This document shows positions 1 to 8,585 of a stretch of DNA of 46,389 nucleotides, piece after piece. The notes beneath the pieces are model-generated. The model saw only the letters and a program-made list of their open reading frames with translations. It had not been told where the DNA came from and searched no databases. A program made the translations under genes and the position numbers. Every line of letters begins with the position of its first letter. Within the stretch, counting starts at the first letter, position 1. The stretch comes from Gammaproteobacteria bacterium (GTDB lineage: Bacteria; Pseudomonadota; Gammaproteobacteria; JABCZS01): contig JAJFKJ010000018.1 of the NCBI GenBank assembly GCA_021773275.1, positions 1 to 46,389 of the forward strand, written 5' to 3'.

Positions 1-391
1 ACAAAGTACCCGGTAGCGTGTTATCAGTATAAGGCTGGCCTAAACCATCAAATACGATGAAGTCATTAGGTAAATCTGTGCTAACCACAACACCTGATGG
101 CATAGTCACTACATTAGAGGGTAAGGCAGGGTGGTCAATAGCTGTGCTGCCATCGAGCTCTGTTAAGGTATATTGGCCAGCAGCAAAATTAATGCGTGTA
201 CGCTCATTGCGCGTCATCGCTAAATGTTGCATGTACCTAAGATCATTGGCCAAGCGGTCAGCTTGGCGGTCAACTTGTATACCCGCTGTTGGATCCCGCA
301 TGGTTGCAACAACAATAAGAATCGCAATTAAAACCATGATGGTAATCAGCTCGATAAGCGTAAAACCTTTTTGTATGCCTCGCTGCAACAT
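1..391 (-). CDS. mshC: MSHA pilin-like protein MshC, 3' end beyond the window (partial)
   Basis: About 130 codons of a type IV pilin-like protein read leftward off the window edge. The start ATG is at 391, three bases after the stop of the preceding pilin gene. The prepilin signature is visible: a nine-residue basic leader ending in Gly9, then Phe10-Thr-Leu-Ile-Glu14, so Glu is at mature position +5, followed by a hydrophobic helix to about residue 30. After the helix comes a GspH/FimT-like stretch with many Arg and Asp residues (DRQADRLANDLRYMQ). In MSHA loci the pilin-like gene directly after the major pilins is mshC, a minor pilin thought to prime or shape the fibre. Position plus the GspH-like character support that name. 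The missing C-terminus prevents a length check. Confidence 0.8.
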   Translation of the reverse strand, partial: MLQRGIQKGFTLIELITIMVLIAILIVVATMRDPTAGIQVDRQADRLANDLRYMQHLAMTRNERTRINFAAGQYTLTELDGSTAIDHPALPSNVVTMPSGVVVSTDLPNDFIVFDGLGQPYTDNTLPGTL

Positions 392-394
392 AAA

Positions 395-808
395 TCACGT
401 CCCTACTGCAATGAAATTTGCCGTACTTACAGCATCTGAGTGCGTTACCGTACAACTTACGCGGGCATGTGTGCCCACCACCAAAGAGTTAATCGTGTTG
501 CCCCCCATGCTTTCACTTTCTGGCAGGGCTGATGAAACGTCTGTACAATTGCTTACTGAAACCGCATCGGGGGAGCCCGATAAAGAAAGGGAATAGTTCT
601 TTGCAGAGGATGCAGTCAAGGCGCTGGCCAAGGCATCAATTTCCGCTTGATTAGATTGTGTTGTAACGTCTGCAAATTTGAGAATGACCACAGCAATCAA
701 TATACCCACAAAAACCATCACCATTATCAGTTCTAATAGTGAAAATCCCCGCATAGAAGCTACGCGGGGATAATTAATTGCGGCATTGCCGTTTGTCTTT
801 TTACACAC
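395..808 (-). CDS. MSHA type IV pilin (MshA/MshB-like), long prepilin leader
   Basis: A second pilin with the class III signal G|FSLLELIMVMVFVGILIAVVILKF: Phe is mature residue 1, Glu is +5, and a hydrophobic N-terminal helix follows. Start choice matters. The in-frame ATG at 754 would leave a leader of only Met-Arg-Gly, too short for a normal prepilin. A GTG at 808 has GGAGGG eight bases upstream and gives a leader of about 21 residues, so I prefer it (137 aa). A further GTG at 850 is possible. Two Cys residues in the C-terminal half (NCTD and VSCTV) could form the usual pilin disulfide loop. It lies between the first pilin and mshC, where Vibrio carries mshB/mshA. I cannot tell major from minor pilin. 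The C-terminus is Thr/Ser-rich and the protein is smaller than Vibrio MshA. Confidence 0.75.
   Translation of the reverse strand: MCKKTNGNAAINYPRVASMRGFSLLELIMVMVFVGILIAVVILKFADVTTQSNQAEIDALASALTASSAKNYSLSLSGSPDAVSVSNCTDVSSALPESESMGGNTINSLVVGTHARVSCTVTHSDAVSTANFIAVGT
746..770 (-). other. Perfect 7-bp GC-rich hairpin in the pilin leader-coding region
   Basis: The arms TCCCCGC (746-752) and GCGGGGA (764-770) are perfect inverted repeats. The 11-base loop contains a further TAG/CTA pairing. On the coding (minus) strand the hairpin encloses the internal ATG at 754, just before the mature pilin coding region, and would hide that ATG in the mRNA. A regulatory role is inference; the sequence shows only the inverted repeat. 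Confidence 0.5.
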
Positions 809-864
809 GGTCACTACCCTCCGCTCAGGAAGTCGTACACCCGTTTGCACAAACTACAGGCCTT

Positions 865-1248
865 TTATTGCACTTCTACGCATAGCACTAACAATCCATC
901 AGTACCATTCGCAGCACCACTGCAATCACTTGTAGCGTATGTGTCCATAACGAATGGTGTTTCTGCCGAATCAAACGATAGCGTTCCATCTGTACTAAGC
1001 GTTGGTGAAGGATCAAGCTCAGCAGCCAACTCTGTTACTGTTGGAGCTACGTTGCCCGCGCTAGTCGCTCTAAACAAAAGAATTGCAGATTTAACTGCAC
1101 CCACTGTAGACGATTGAACATTAGTACGTGCGGTAGTTGATAGGTTTTTAAATTGCGGCAAAGCCACCGCGATTAAAATACCGATTAAGGTCATTACAAT
1201 CACCAGCTCGACGAGTGTAAAACCTTTAGTTTTCATGATGTTAAACAT
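865..1248 (-). CDS. MSHA type IV pilin (MshA/MshB-like)
   Basis: A 127-aa prepilin whose product would be cleaved by the prepilin peptidase and assembled into the MSHA fibre. The leader is eight residues plus Gly9, then Phe10-Thr-Leu-Val-Glu14, with Glu at +5. The hydrophobic helix runs to about residue 32 (IGILIAVALPQF), and the following KNLSTTAR resembles MshA-type pilins. Two Cys near the C-terminus (DCSG and LLCVE) fit a pilin D-loop. The start ATG at 1248 has AGGAGAG about six bases upstream, a strong ribosome site in keeping with high expression. A 149-bp gap separates it from mshG, the largest gap in the operon, so a separate pilin promoter is likely there, although I see no convincing -35/-10 pair. 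It could be MshA or MshB. Confidence 0.8.
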   Translation of the reverse strand: MFNIMKTKGFTLVELVIVMTLIGILIAVALPQFKNLSTTARTNVQSSTVGAVKSAILLFRATSAGNVAPTVTELAAELDPSPTLSTDGTLSFDSAETPFVMDTYATSDCSGAANGTDGLLVLCVEVQ

Positions 1249-1397
1249 TGTCTCTCTCCTAGTAGTCTTAATATACTGTGTACTGTTTATAGCTTCCCGA
1301 CTATTTTTAAGTATAGCGTAAAAAGCTAGGTATTCCAGTCTAATATGTGTTATGTTCTTTTAAAAATCAATGTGTTACACGAAAATATGCTTCTTGG

Positions 1398-2615
1398 CTA
1401 ACCACCTCCAGCCAAGCGCCCCATACTCCACATCGGCAGGAACACACCCAGGGCCAAAATAAGCACCATAATGCCCAAAATACCCAAGACTATAGGTTCA
1501 ATCATGCTTGCGAGACGGCCTAAATCGTACTCTGTTTCACGCTCATAGAATTCAGCAACATTGTCTAGCATATCGTCAATTTGACCCGTTTCTTCGCCTA
1601 CGGTGAGCATTTGCAGCACCAAGGGCGAGAACATGCCTGTTTTAGCCGCCGCCTTGCTGAGGCTTATCCCTTTGCTAACATCTGCCTGCATTTTTAAAAA
1701 TTCTAACTGCATATACATATTACCGATTGATTTTGCTGTCAATTCTATGCCGCGAATGATAGGCACACCTGCGCGTAAAATCATCGTAAAGGTACGCGAG
1801 AAGCGTGACAAAACAATGCGATGCAAAATCTTGCCTACAATAGGCATGTTTAACAAAAGATAACCCTGCAAAATTTTGCCGGGCGTTGTGCTCGTGTAAT
1901 ACCGCCAACCGAATATAACACTCAGCAAACCTACCAACAAATATAACCAATAATTTATAAAAAAGTCTGATGTACCAATTAAAATCCGCGTAGGTAGCGG
2001 CAAAGCTTCATCAAATTGCTTGAACATATCCGCAAAGGCTGGCACCACCATAAGGTTGATCACCATCAGCGCACCAAATACTGCAACAATTACGATTGTT
2101 GGATAGCGAAGCGCCGATTTTACTTTTTTCACCGTCTGGGATTCAAGTTCTAAATATTTTGACAATTGCAAAAAAGCGGTATCCAAACGCCCTGAGTTTT
2201 CACCGGCATCGATGACACTGCGCATCACTGGCGGGAAAGTGCCGGGATAATCTGCCATCGCATTTGCCAGATTTTTACCACCCGATATACCTTCTGCAAC
2301 ATCAATCAACACTCTTTGTAAGGTTTTATTGCTGGAGGTTTCACTCAAACGCACAAGCGCCGCAGTTACCGGCACACCCGCTTTCAACAAAGCGTACATT
2401 TGCCGTGAAAACAATACCATCTCATCTGTAGGCACGCGGCCTCGACGAAAAAACTGTGCTAATGCTTGTGAGCTGGCCGAAACAGGCTCAATGCTGATCG
2501 GTATCGCGCCACGGTTCATGAGCTCACTACCTGCTGCATCTTGATTGGCTGCTTCTAGCTGCCCAGTAATAATTTTACCTTCTTGGTCACGCGCGCGATA
2601 TTCATATTTTGGCAT
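1398..2615 (-). CDS. mshG: MSHA pilus inner-membrane platform protein MshG (GspF/PilC family)
   Basis: A 405-aa polytopic inner-membrane protein that forms the assembly platform on which the MshE ATPase acts. The N-terminal MPKYEYRARDQEGKIITGQ is the usual GspF/PilC opening. Two copies of the T2SS-F domain follow, about residues 70-195 and 275-395. Each carries the family GE.tG-type motif (DAGENSGRLD in the first, TVGEETGQIDDML in the second). Membrane segments lie near 170-192, 215-238 and 375-397. The length matches the family. The gene follows mshE after 14 bases. In Vibrio a small mshF follows mshG; here no mshF is found before the pilins. Confidence 0.93.
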   Translation of the reverse strand: MPKYEYRARDQEGKIITGQLEAANQDAAGSELMNRGAIPISIEPVSASSQALAQFFRRGRVPTDEMVLFSRQMYALLKAGVPVTAALVRLSETSSNKTLQRVLIDVAEGISGGKNLANAMADYPGTFPPVMRSVIDAGENSGRLDTAFLQLSKYLELESQTVKKVKSALRYPTIVIVAVFGALMVINLMVVPAFADMFKQFDEALPLPTRILIGTSDFFINYWLYLLVGLLSVIFGWRYYTSTTPGKILQGYLLLNMPIVGKILHRIVLSRFSRTFTMILRAGVPIIRGIELTAKSIGNMYMQLEFLKMQADVSKGISLSKAAAKTGMFSPLVLQMLTVGEETGQIDDMLDNVAEFYERETEYDLGRLASMIEPIVLGILGIMVLILALGVFLPMWSMGRLAGGG

Positions 2616-2629
2616 GGTTTATATCCGTT

Positions 2630-4333
2630 TTATGCTGAAAAAGAGGCATTGTCACCCACAACACGTCTCACTTCAGCGATTGTGGAAACACCTTTGTTAA
2701 TTAGTTCAGAGCCACTGTATAGCAATGAACCTTTTCCTAAGTTTTCTTGAGCAGCTTGTGTGAATGCCACAACATCTTCATTTTGTAAGGCCATGCGCAT
2801 CGGCATATCAGCATGTAATAACTCAAACAAACCAATTCGGCCCTGATACCCCGTCATGTTACAGTGCGAACAACCAACACCTTTAAAGAATTTTGCATCG
2901 CGCAAATCTTCGGGTGCATTAGACTGCCACCAAAACTGATCTTCCTCGCTAATGGGTTCTTCTTGTTTGCAACCTGTGCAAATCCGCCGCACCAAACGTT
3001 GCGCTAATACGGCAATCAATGTATCCGCCACCAAATAACCGGGCGCACCCAAATCGATTAAACGCATAGCACTGCTAGGCGCATCATTGGCGTGCAAAGT
3101 AGATAATACCAAGTGACCTGTTAAACCCGCTCGCAAAGCAATCTCGGCGGTTTCCTCGTCACGAATCTCACCCACCAGAATAATATCAGGATCTTGCCGC
3201 ATACTGGTACGCAACACCCGCGCAAAATCCAGGCCCAGCTTTTCTTCAACTTGCACTTGCACAACCCGTGGTAGGTAATACTCGATCGGGTCTTCTACGG
3301 TGATGATTTTGCTTTCCGGTTTGTTAATTTCACTCAGCGCACCGTATAAGGTTGTGGTTTTACCACTACCTGTCGGGCCAGTCACCAAAATCAAGCCCCG
3401 CGGTTGTTTAATCACTTCACGAAAGCTTTTTAATATTTTTTCTTCCATACCGACCTTATCAAGGTTCAGCAGGCCCCCTGTTTGGTCAAGCAAACGCATA
3501 ACCACCGACTCGCCAAACTGTGTGGGCAGGGTAGAGACACGAACATCAATCGCGTGGCCTTTAACATCTTTGTGAAAACGCCCATCTTGTGGCATGCGTT
3601 TTTCAGAAATATTTAAACCTGCCATCAATTTTAGCTTTAACGATAGCGGAGCGATAATTGATTTATCTTTCATGACTTGCTCGGTCAGCAAACCATCGAT
3701 ACGCAAACGAATACGCAACACCGTAGCATCCGGCTCAATATGAATATCTGAAGCATTCACCTGCACAGCATCCGCAAAAATAGATTCAATCAAGCGGTTA
3801 ACGGGTGCGCTTTCGATTTCTTCCAGCTCGCCCATGGCGCCCGCTTTATCTGTTTCTGCAACATCAATCGATAACTGTGAGGCGTAGGTCGAAATATCAC
3901 CGGTGCGACGATACACTAAATCAAGGGTACGTTTTAAATCGACAGGCTTCACCAAAGCAAACTGTAAAGGTGCATTCAGCGCATTCGATAGCTCATCAAC
4001 CGCATTGATATCAAGTGGGTCGACCATGCCGACCAATATACCCATAGGCTCTTTTTCTAGAACGATTGCTTGGAATTGCCTAGCATACGCTTCAGGCAAT
4101 AAATTGATAAGCTCCGGGTCGTATTCACGCTGCTTTAAATTAATAAAAGGAATATTTAGGTTTTTTGCAAACGTAGTAAGAAAAGTGTTTTCATCAACAA
4201 AACCAAGCTTTACGATCGCCTCACCGAGCTTTATGCCCGATTCTTTTTGTTCTGCTAAAGCTTGCTCTAACTGCTCTTGGGTAATCAAACCCTCTTGTTG
4301 CAGCAGGTCACCAATTCTAATTTTTTTCTGCAT
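2630..4333 (-). CDS. mshE: MSHA pilus extension ATPase MshE with c-di-GMP-binding N-domain
   Basis: A 567-aa hexameric secretion ATPase of the GspE/PilB family, powering pilus polymerisation in the cytoplasm. The N-terminal 60 residues match the MshEN fold: RIGDLLQQEG with LEQALAEQ (6-29), then a second copy KLGEAIVKLG with TFLTTFAKN (35-58). In this family the two copies form a c-di-GMP site. The catalytic core shows Walker A GPTGSGKTT (319-327), the aspartate box VEDPIE (346-351), Walker B with Glu in IILVGEIRDEET (384-395) and a His box (GHLVLSTLHAND). Paired cysteines C452/C455 and C488/C491 form the usual zinc site. It lies between mshN and mshG, with six and 14 bases of spacing. Identity is secure; c-di-GMP control is inferred from the motif and known MshE biochemistry. 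Confidence 0.95.
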   Translation of the reverse strand: MQKKIRIGDLLQQEGLITQEQLEQALAEQKESGIKLGEAIVKLGFVDENTFLTTFAKNLNIPFINLKQREYDPELINLLPEAYARQFQAIVLEKEPMGILVGMVDPLDINAVDELSNALNAPLQFALVKPVDLKRTLDLVYRRTGDISTYASQLSIDVAETDKAGAMGELEEIESAPVNRLIESIFADAVQVNASDIHIEPDATVLRIRLRIDGLLTEQVMKDKSIIAPLSLKLKLMAGLNISEKRMPQDGRFHKDVKGHAIDVRVSTLPTQFGESVVMRLLDQTGGLLNLDKVGMEEKILKSFREVIKQPRGLILVTGPTGSGKTTTLYGALSEINKPESKIITVEDPIEYYLPRVVQVQVEEKLGLDFARVLRTSMRQDPDIILVGEIRDEETAEIALRAGLTGHLVLSTLHANDAPSSAMRLIDLGAPGYLVADTLIAVLAQRLVRRICTGCKQEEPISEEDQFWWQSNAPEDLRDAKFFKGVGCSHCNMTGYQGRIGLFELLHADMPMRMALQNEDVVAFTQAAQENLGKGSLLYSGSELINKGVSTIAEVRRVVGDNASFSA

Positions 4334-4339
4334 GCAGTA

Positions 4340-5911
4340 TTAGCCCCCTAAGGCATCTATACGTCCTTTTACGTAGGCCTCTAGGTCTATTGGCAGGCTG
4401 TTTGTAGCAATAGACTTCTCATAAGCCTGCAGGGCAACGTTGCGCTTGCCTAAAGCTTCAAGCGCTAAACCGTAACCTAGCCACCAACGCCCTTGCTCAG
4501 GCTCAACACGTATCAACTCTAAATAAATCTGTGCTGACATTTGGTAATTGCCCAGCTGTTGCTCCAAAGAACCTAAGGTTGCATAAAAATCAGGATACTC
4601 GTCCAAATCAGGGCGTATGGATTTCATGATCAAGCGTGCTTGATCATTGTCTTTTTGCAACATAAATAGCCGCGCCTGCATCATAACAAATGGCGGATAG
4701 TAGGGATCTTGCTGTAAGCCTTTATTTAACAAACTTTGTACATTTTGGTAATCACCTTTTTCAAAATACAGTGTCATGAGATCACCGCGTGCGGCCAAGT
4801 ATGCCGGGTCTTTTTCCAAAATCACATGCATTTTAGCCATCGCTGCGGCAACATTATTTTGCTTGAGATCGTTTAATGCTGTCTCATAATCAATTCGCAA
4901 CTGTTCTTGCGCTGTAAGTGGCTTAGCAACCCGAGTCATTTCACCTGACTGTTGCTCAGTTTTTTCAGCGATACTGTCTGTGCTTGCCCCTTGCTGCTTA
5001 AGCTTCTCAGGACCACTAAGATTTAACACTAGCTTTTGCGGGAAACCGCTTTTTTCAGCTTCTAGACCAGACACAACCACACCGTCTGCCAGCTCCAAAA
5101 TGAACTTAATCTGTTCAGACTGCTTTAGCATGCCGACTTCTTTGATATAACTATTTTGCTCTAGTTTCGGTAAAATATTATTCGGCACATCCGTATTTTC
5201 AAACACAAAATTTATTTCATTCCCACTATCACTGGTGGAAAATTCATATTTAAACCCCGAGTTAAAATAGAAGGTCGCTTGTTGCTGTTGCCTCATAACC
5301 GGTGAAATAGTAATTTTCACCAACTCTGCTTGATGAGCGAAAGCTGCACCCTGGGTTTCGACGATTTCTTGAGCGAGTGTAATATCTGTTTCGCCGGTAT
5401 CTTCAGCAGCTGCGAGCTGTTGTGCATCGCTCGGCGCATCTACTTGTGCGCTAGATGTGCTGGACGCAGTTGTTGCACTTGCCAGGCTTGGCGTAGCTGT
5501 TGATGCACTTGCTGCAGTTGCTGTACCTGTAGATTTAGACTCTAGTGTTTTTATCGCTGTTTTCGCTTCCCCAGCTTCAGCGGGTGGCAGCTTATCTTCA
5601 ATTTTTGAGGCGCCTTGTGCCAAAGAAGCAAATGGATTCTTTGCAGCCACTTCTTGCGCATCAGACTTAATGGATGCAACTGCGCTTTGTGTTTCGGTTT
5701 CTACATTTTTGGTCGCCCGCATCACCATCAAGGCAAGCAACAACAGGACAAAAATAACCAAGTAAACCATCATGCGCTTATTTAAAAAACCTTTGCCGGT
5801 TTTATAGTCTGCCACTGATGTTAAACCGTCTGCATAATCAGATCTTTTATCGTCAGTTTTTTTCGCCTGACGATTTTCTAGATCTTGCAGCATTTGATTA
5901 ATAAGACTCAT
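4340..5911 (-). CDS. mshN: MSHA biogenesis TPR protein MshN
   Basis: A 523-aa bitopic inner-membrane protein. The start MSLINQMLQDLENRQ is typical of MshN and related GspB-like partners. A single membrane helix lies at about 47-65 (MMVYLVIFVLLLLALMVM). After it comes a low-complexity Ala/Ser/Thr/Glu linker to about residue 170 and an AMIN-like region (about 195-300). The C-terminal third (about 335-515) is made of tetratricopeptide repeats, for example ALNDLKQNNVAAAMAKMHVIL and YLAARGDLMTLYFEKGDY. In the family MshN links the inner-membrane ATPases to the periplasm and the MshL secretin. It is six bases from both mshM and mshE. The linker is the least conserved part and probably tolerates length change. 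Confidence 0.88.
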   Translation of the reverse strand: MSLINQMLQDLENRQAKKTDDKRSDYADGLTSVADYKTGKGFLNKRMMVYLVIFVLLLLALMVMRATKNVETETQSAVASIKSDAQEVAAKNPFASLAQGASKIEDKLPPAEAGEAKTAIKTLESKSTGTATAASASTATPSLASATTASSTSSAQVDAPSDAQQLAAAEDTGETDITLAQEIVETQGAAFAHQAELVKITISPVMRQQQQATFYFNSGFKYEFSTSDSGNEINFVFENTDVPNNILPKLEQNSYIKEVGMLKQSEQIKFILELADGVVVSGLEAEKSGFPQKLVLNLSGPEKLKQQGASTDSIAEKTEQQSGEMTRVAKPLTAQEQLRIDYETALNDLKQNNVAAAMAKMHVILEKDPAYLAARGDLMTLYFEKGDYQNVQSLLNKGLQQDPYYPPFVMMQARLFMLQKDNDQARLIMKSIRPDLDEYPDFYATLGSLEQQLGNYQMSAQIYLELIRVEPEQGRWWLGYGLALEALGKRNVALQAYEKSIATNSLPIDLEAYVKGRIDALGG

Positions 5912-5917
5912 GTATTA

Positions 5918-6850
5918 CTACCCTAAAGAAAAGAAAGGGAAAAGCTGATAAAAATAAGCAAACCCTGCTAATAATGCGATCACTAACACTGTTAGTGAAA
6001 ATGTTAAAGCGCCACCTTGCTGTCGGTTACTAGCGCTTGCCATCAAGGGTGCACTATCTTTAATTGCCTCTAACATTTCAGCGCGAGATATCTTTTTACT
6101 GCCTCTTCCATAAGCCACCAGCATCGCCTTGTGGCTCAGTATATTGATTACCCGCGGAATACCTTGGCTTGCTTTATACAGCAATTCACGTGCAGCATGA
6201 TTAAACAACTCACCACGTGCGTGCCCGGCTGTCGCCAAACGATAACCCAAATAAGCATCCAAATATTTTTTATCGATAGGGCCCAGATAATGCGAAAAAG
6301 AGATGCGCTGTTTCAGCTGGCGAAACTTGTGTTGATTTAGACGCACATCAAGCTCTGGCTGTGCAAATAACACAATTTGCAATAATTTTTCAGATTCAGT
6401 TTCAATATTAGTCAGCAGGCGCAAGGCCTCTAGGCTTTCATCCGAAAGCGTCTGCGCTTCATCAATTAACAAAGCAACATGTTTTCCAGAGCGGCGTAAC
6501 TGGATCAACAACTCTGTTATTTTTTCTAAAATGGTGGAGTCATCCATATCTTCAGTAATCGGGATGCTGAGCTCTCTGGCAATGGTTTTATGCATGCCTG
6601 TTGGACTTAAGTTTGGATTAGGAATATAAGCCAATACAAAATCGCCGTCCATGCCATTCAACACCTTGCGGCACAATAGGGTTTTCCCAGCGCCGACTTC
6701 ACCAATAACTTTGATCAAGCCTTCACCACTACGCAGCGAAAACTTTAATACATTGTAAGCCGCCATATGCCCAGGCAAATCACAAAAATAATGTGTATTC
6801 GGCGTCAGCGAAAAAGGCAGCTCTTTTAAACCAAAGTGCTCAAGGTACAT
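5918..6850 (-). CDS. mshM: MSHA biogenesis ATPase MshM (ExeA/GspA family)
   Basis: A 310-aa AAA-type ATPase of the ExeA family. The longest frame extends to 6949, but the family start MYLEHFGLKELPF lies at 6850, and AGAGGGG seven bases before it is a clear ribosome site. I therefore use 6850, which overlaps the end of mshL by 11 bases. Walker A GEVGAGKT is at 50-57 and Walker B VALLIDEAQTL at about 125-135. The sensor-like QLKQRISF motif is present. A single C-terminal membrane helix (about 280-302) is followed by only a few residues, so the ATPase is cytoplasmic and membrane-anchored. ExeA relatives help place the secretin, a likely role given mshL next door. Confidence 0.92.
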   Translation of the reverse strand: MYLEHFGLKELPFSLTPNTHYFCDLPGHMAAYNVLKFSLRSGEGLIKVIGEVGAGKTLLCRKVLNGMDGDFVLAYIPNPNLSPTGMHKTIARELSIPITEDMDDSTILEKITELLIQLRRSGKHVALLIDEAQTLSDESLEALRLLTNIETESEKLLQIVLFAQPELDVRLNQHKFRQLKQRISFSHYLGPIDKKYLDAYLGYRLATAGHARGELFNHAARELLYKASQGIPRVINILSHKAMLVAYGRGSKKISRAEMLEAIKDSAPLMASASNRQQGGALTFSLTVLVIALLAGFAYFYQLFPFFSLG

Positions 6851-8585
6851 ATTCAAACCCCTCTGCGTATTCAAATTCCTGCAAATTACCGAAACGATTC
6901 GGGAAATCACCAAAGTAGTAACCGCGATCGCGCGCTTCAAGACTAGCACGTGTCTCTTCTAGTTTAGCAACCCAGGTGCCGCGCTCAATAACTGTTGGCT
7001 TAAGCAAAATGACCAACTCTGTCTTTATAGAGCGTTGGTTTGTTTTTCTAAAAAACGAACCGAAGAAGGGTATTCTTCTTGCAAACGGGGTAGCGCCGAT
7101 GTATTCCTCTGTTTTATCTTCCATCAAACCACCGATGATAATGACCTGACCATTACGGGCCTCGACCATGCTATCAGATTCACGGATAACACTCAGCGCT
7201 AATGGCAATGTCTGCTCCTGGCCGCCTACGGTAAATGACTTCTCATTGTCAAACACTTCGCTGACAATTGGGTGAATATGTAGCATAATATTGCCATCCG
7301 CATTAATGCGCGGCGTTACGTCCAAGGCTATACCCGAGAAGAAAGGTGTTAACTCGATGTCTTGAGTATTTTCACCCACGACACCACCGGTTGTTGTATT
7401 GGTGTTCGAAACGTTAGTAATAAAGAACTCATCAAAGCCTACTTTAATAACCGCTTTTTGGTTATTCAAGGTTGCAATTCTTGGGCTAGACAACACTTGT
7501 ACATTACCTTGCGTAGATAGCAATTCAATCACCGTGCTGAATGTACCTGCTGACACATCAAGTTTGAAAATGTTACTGAAGACATCCAGCGGGTCTTTAA
7601 CACCTACGAGGTTAGGTACAATAATGGCCTGGGTGCCTGTTTGCGCCATGTCAGAGATACTCCAATCAATACCTGCCTGATAGCTATCAAAGAGCTTCAC
7701 CTCTATAATTTTTGCTTCTAGCAGCACTTGACGGCTCATGGTGTTTTCAAGTGAATCTAAATATTTTGCTATTTGGTCTAGCTCAAGCGTTGTGGCCCGC
7801 ACAATCACAATACCCGCTTGCGCATTAATAATCACCTGGCGACCTGCACCCGTCCCTAATATAGAAGTTAACGATGCCTCTAAGCTTTTCCAAAAGTTAG
7901 AGGTTTGTTTGGTTGCAATTTTAGCACTAGGTGTTACATTACTGCTCGTTGGTGAATTACCTGTACTTGAAGTTGAGGCGGAAGTGTTGCTACTGCTCGT
8001 ACCGCCAGAACTGCCATCGCCGCTATAGTTTTGGGTGATTTGCCCTGAGCTAATAGAAATTTCTGATGAAGACGTCCGCTCAACATCAATATAATTCACT
8101 GTGAAAATACGGGTTTGCACACCACCCGCAAAAATTTGAAAACCAGTCGGCGTTTCGGTGTAGTCATAACCGTATACCGTACGTACCGTATTTAACACGT
8201 CGGTCACTGTCACATTTTTAAGATCTAGCGAAATGGTCCCGGAAACGTCCGGGCTGACGATCATATTATATGGCGTGTCTTTAACCAAACTTAAAAAGAA
8301 TGTTCGCGCACCCACATCGGTTACTGTTAAATCAAAACGTTGGTTAATGGTTTGTACCGGCGAAGCACCCACCGTTCTTGTAGGCAACATGGCCTGTGAA
8401 AGCGAGGAGGGCAATACATAGGCCGAGGCCTCATCGTGCTGAATACCATCATCTATAGCCGCATAGACTTCATTAATCGCCGGGTCACCTGGGTTGGGTT
8501 GCATCGCACTTTTGCAAGCCACAAGTAGCAGCAACGGCAATAAGCCGTAAAATATCTTTATAAAAATTTTTCGCTGTTTACTCAT
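6840..8585 (-). CDS. mshL: MSHA outer-membrane secretin MshL (lipoprotein)
   Basis: A 581-aa secretin forming the outer-membrane channel for the pilus. A lipoprotein signal is clear: basic N-terminus, hydrophobic run and lipobox LVAC with Cys24. The periplasmic N-domain (about 85-180) has the STN-like FFLSLVKDTPYNMIVSPDVSG. A Ser/Gly/Thr/Asn-rich linker (about 184-225) leads to an N1-like domain. The secretin core runs from about 290 to 545 with the family motifs VLSSPRIATLNNQKAVIKVG and EARNGQVIIIGGLMEDKTEE. The start overlaps mshK by eight bases and the end overlaps mshM by 11, so translation is probably coupled. Length and motif order are normal for MshL. Confidence 0.95.
   Translation of the reverse strand: MSKQRKIFIKIFYGLLPLLLLVACKSAMQPNPGDPAINEVYAAIDDGIQHDEASAYVLPSSLSQAMLPTRTVGASPVQTINQRFDLTVTDVGARTFFLSLVKDTPYNMIVSPDVSGTISLDLKNVTVTDVLNTVRTVYGYDYTETPTGFQIFAGGVQTRIFTVNYIDVERTSSSEISISSGQITQNYSGDGSSGGTSSSNTSASTSSTGNSPTSSNVTPSAKIATKQTSNFWKSLEASLTSILGTGAGRQVIINAQAGIVIVRATTLELDQIAKYLDSLENTMSRQVLLEAKIIEVKLFDSYQAGIDWSISDMAQTGTQAIIVPNLVGVKDPLDVFSNIFKLDVSAGTFSTVIELLSTQGNVQVLSSPRIATLNNQKAVIKVGFDEFFITNVSNTNTTTGGVVGENTQDIELTPFFSGIALDVTPRINADGNIMLHIHPIVSEVFDNEKSFTVGGQEQTLPLALSVIRESDSMVEARNGQVIIIGGLMEDKTEEYIGATPFARRIPFFGSFFRKTNQRSIKTELVILLKPTVIERGTWVAKLEETRASLEARDRGYYFGDFPNRFGNLQEFEYAEGFEYVP

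Noticed and set aside
845-1117. 90-codon plus-strand frame opposite the first pilin
   Set aside because: Its Ser/Thr/Val richness mirrors the reverse complement of the pilin gene; the minus frame carries the prepilin signal.
1280-1330. Sigma-54 type pilin promoter
   Set aside because: A TGGAAT..AGCTTT match has GG and GC eight bases apart instead of ten, so it does not fit the sigma-54 pattern.
1249-1397. Possible mshF or separate small gene in the mshG-pilin gap
   Set aside because: No frame of useful length with a start and ribosome site; only a diffuse A+T-rich stretch was seen.
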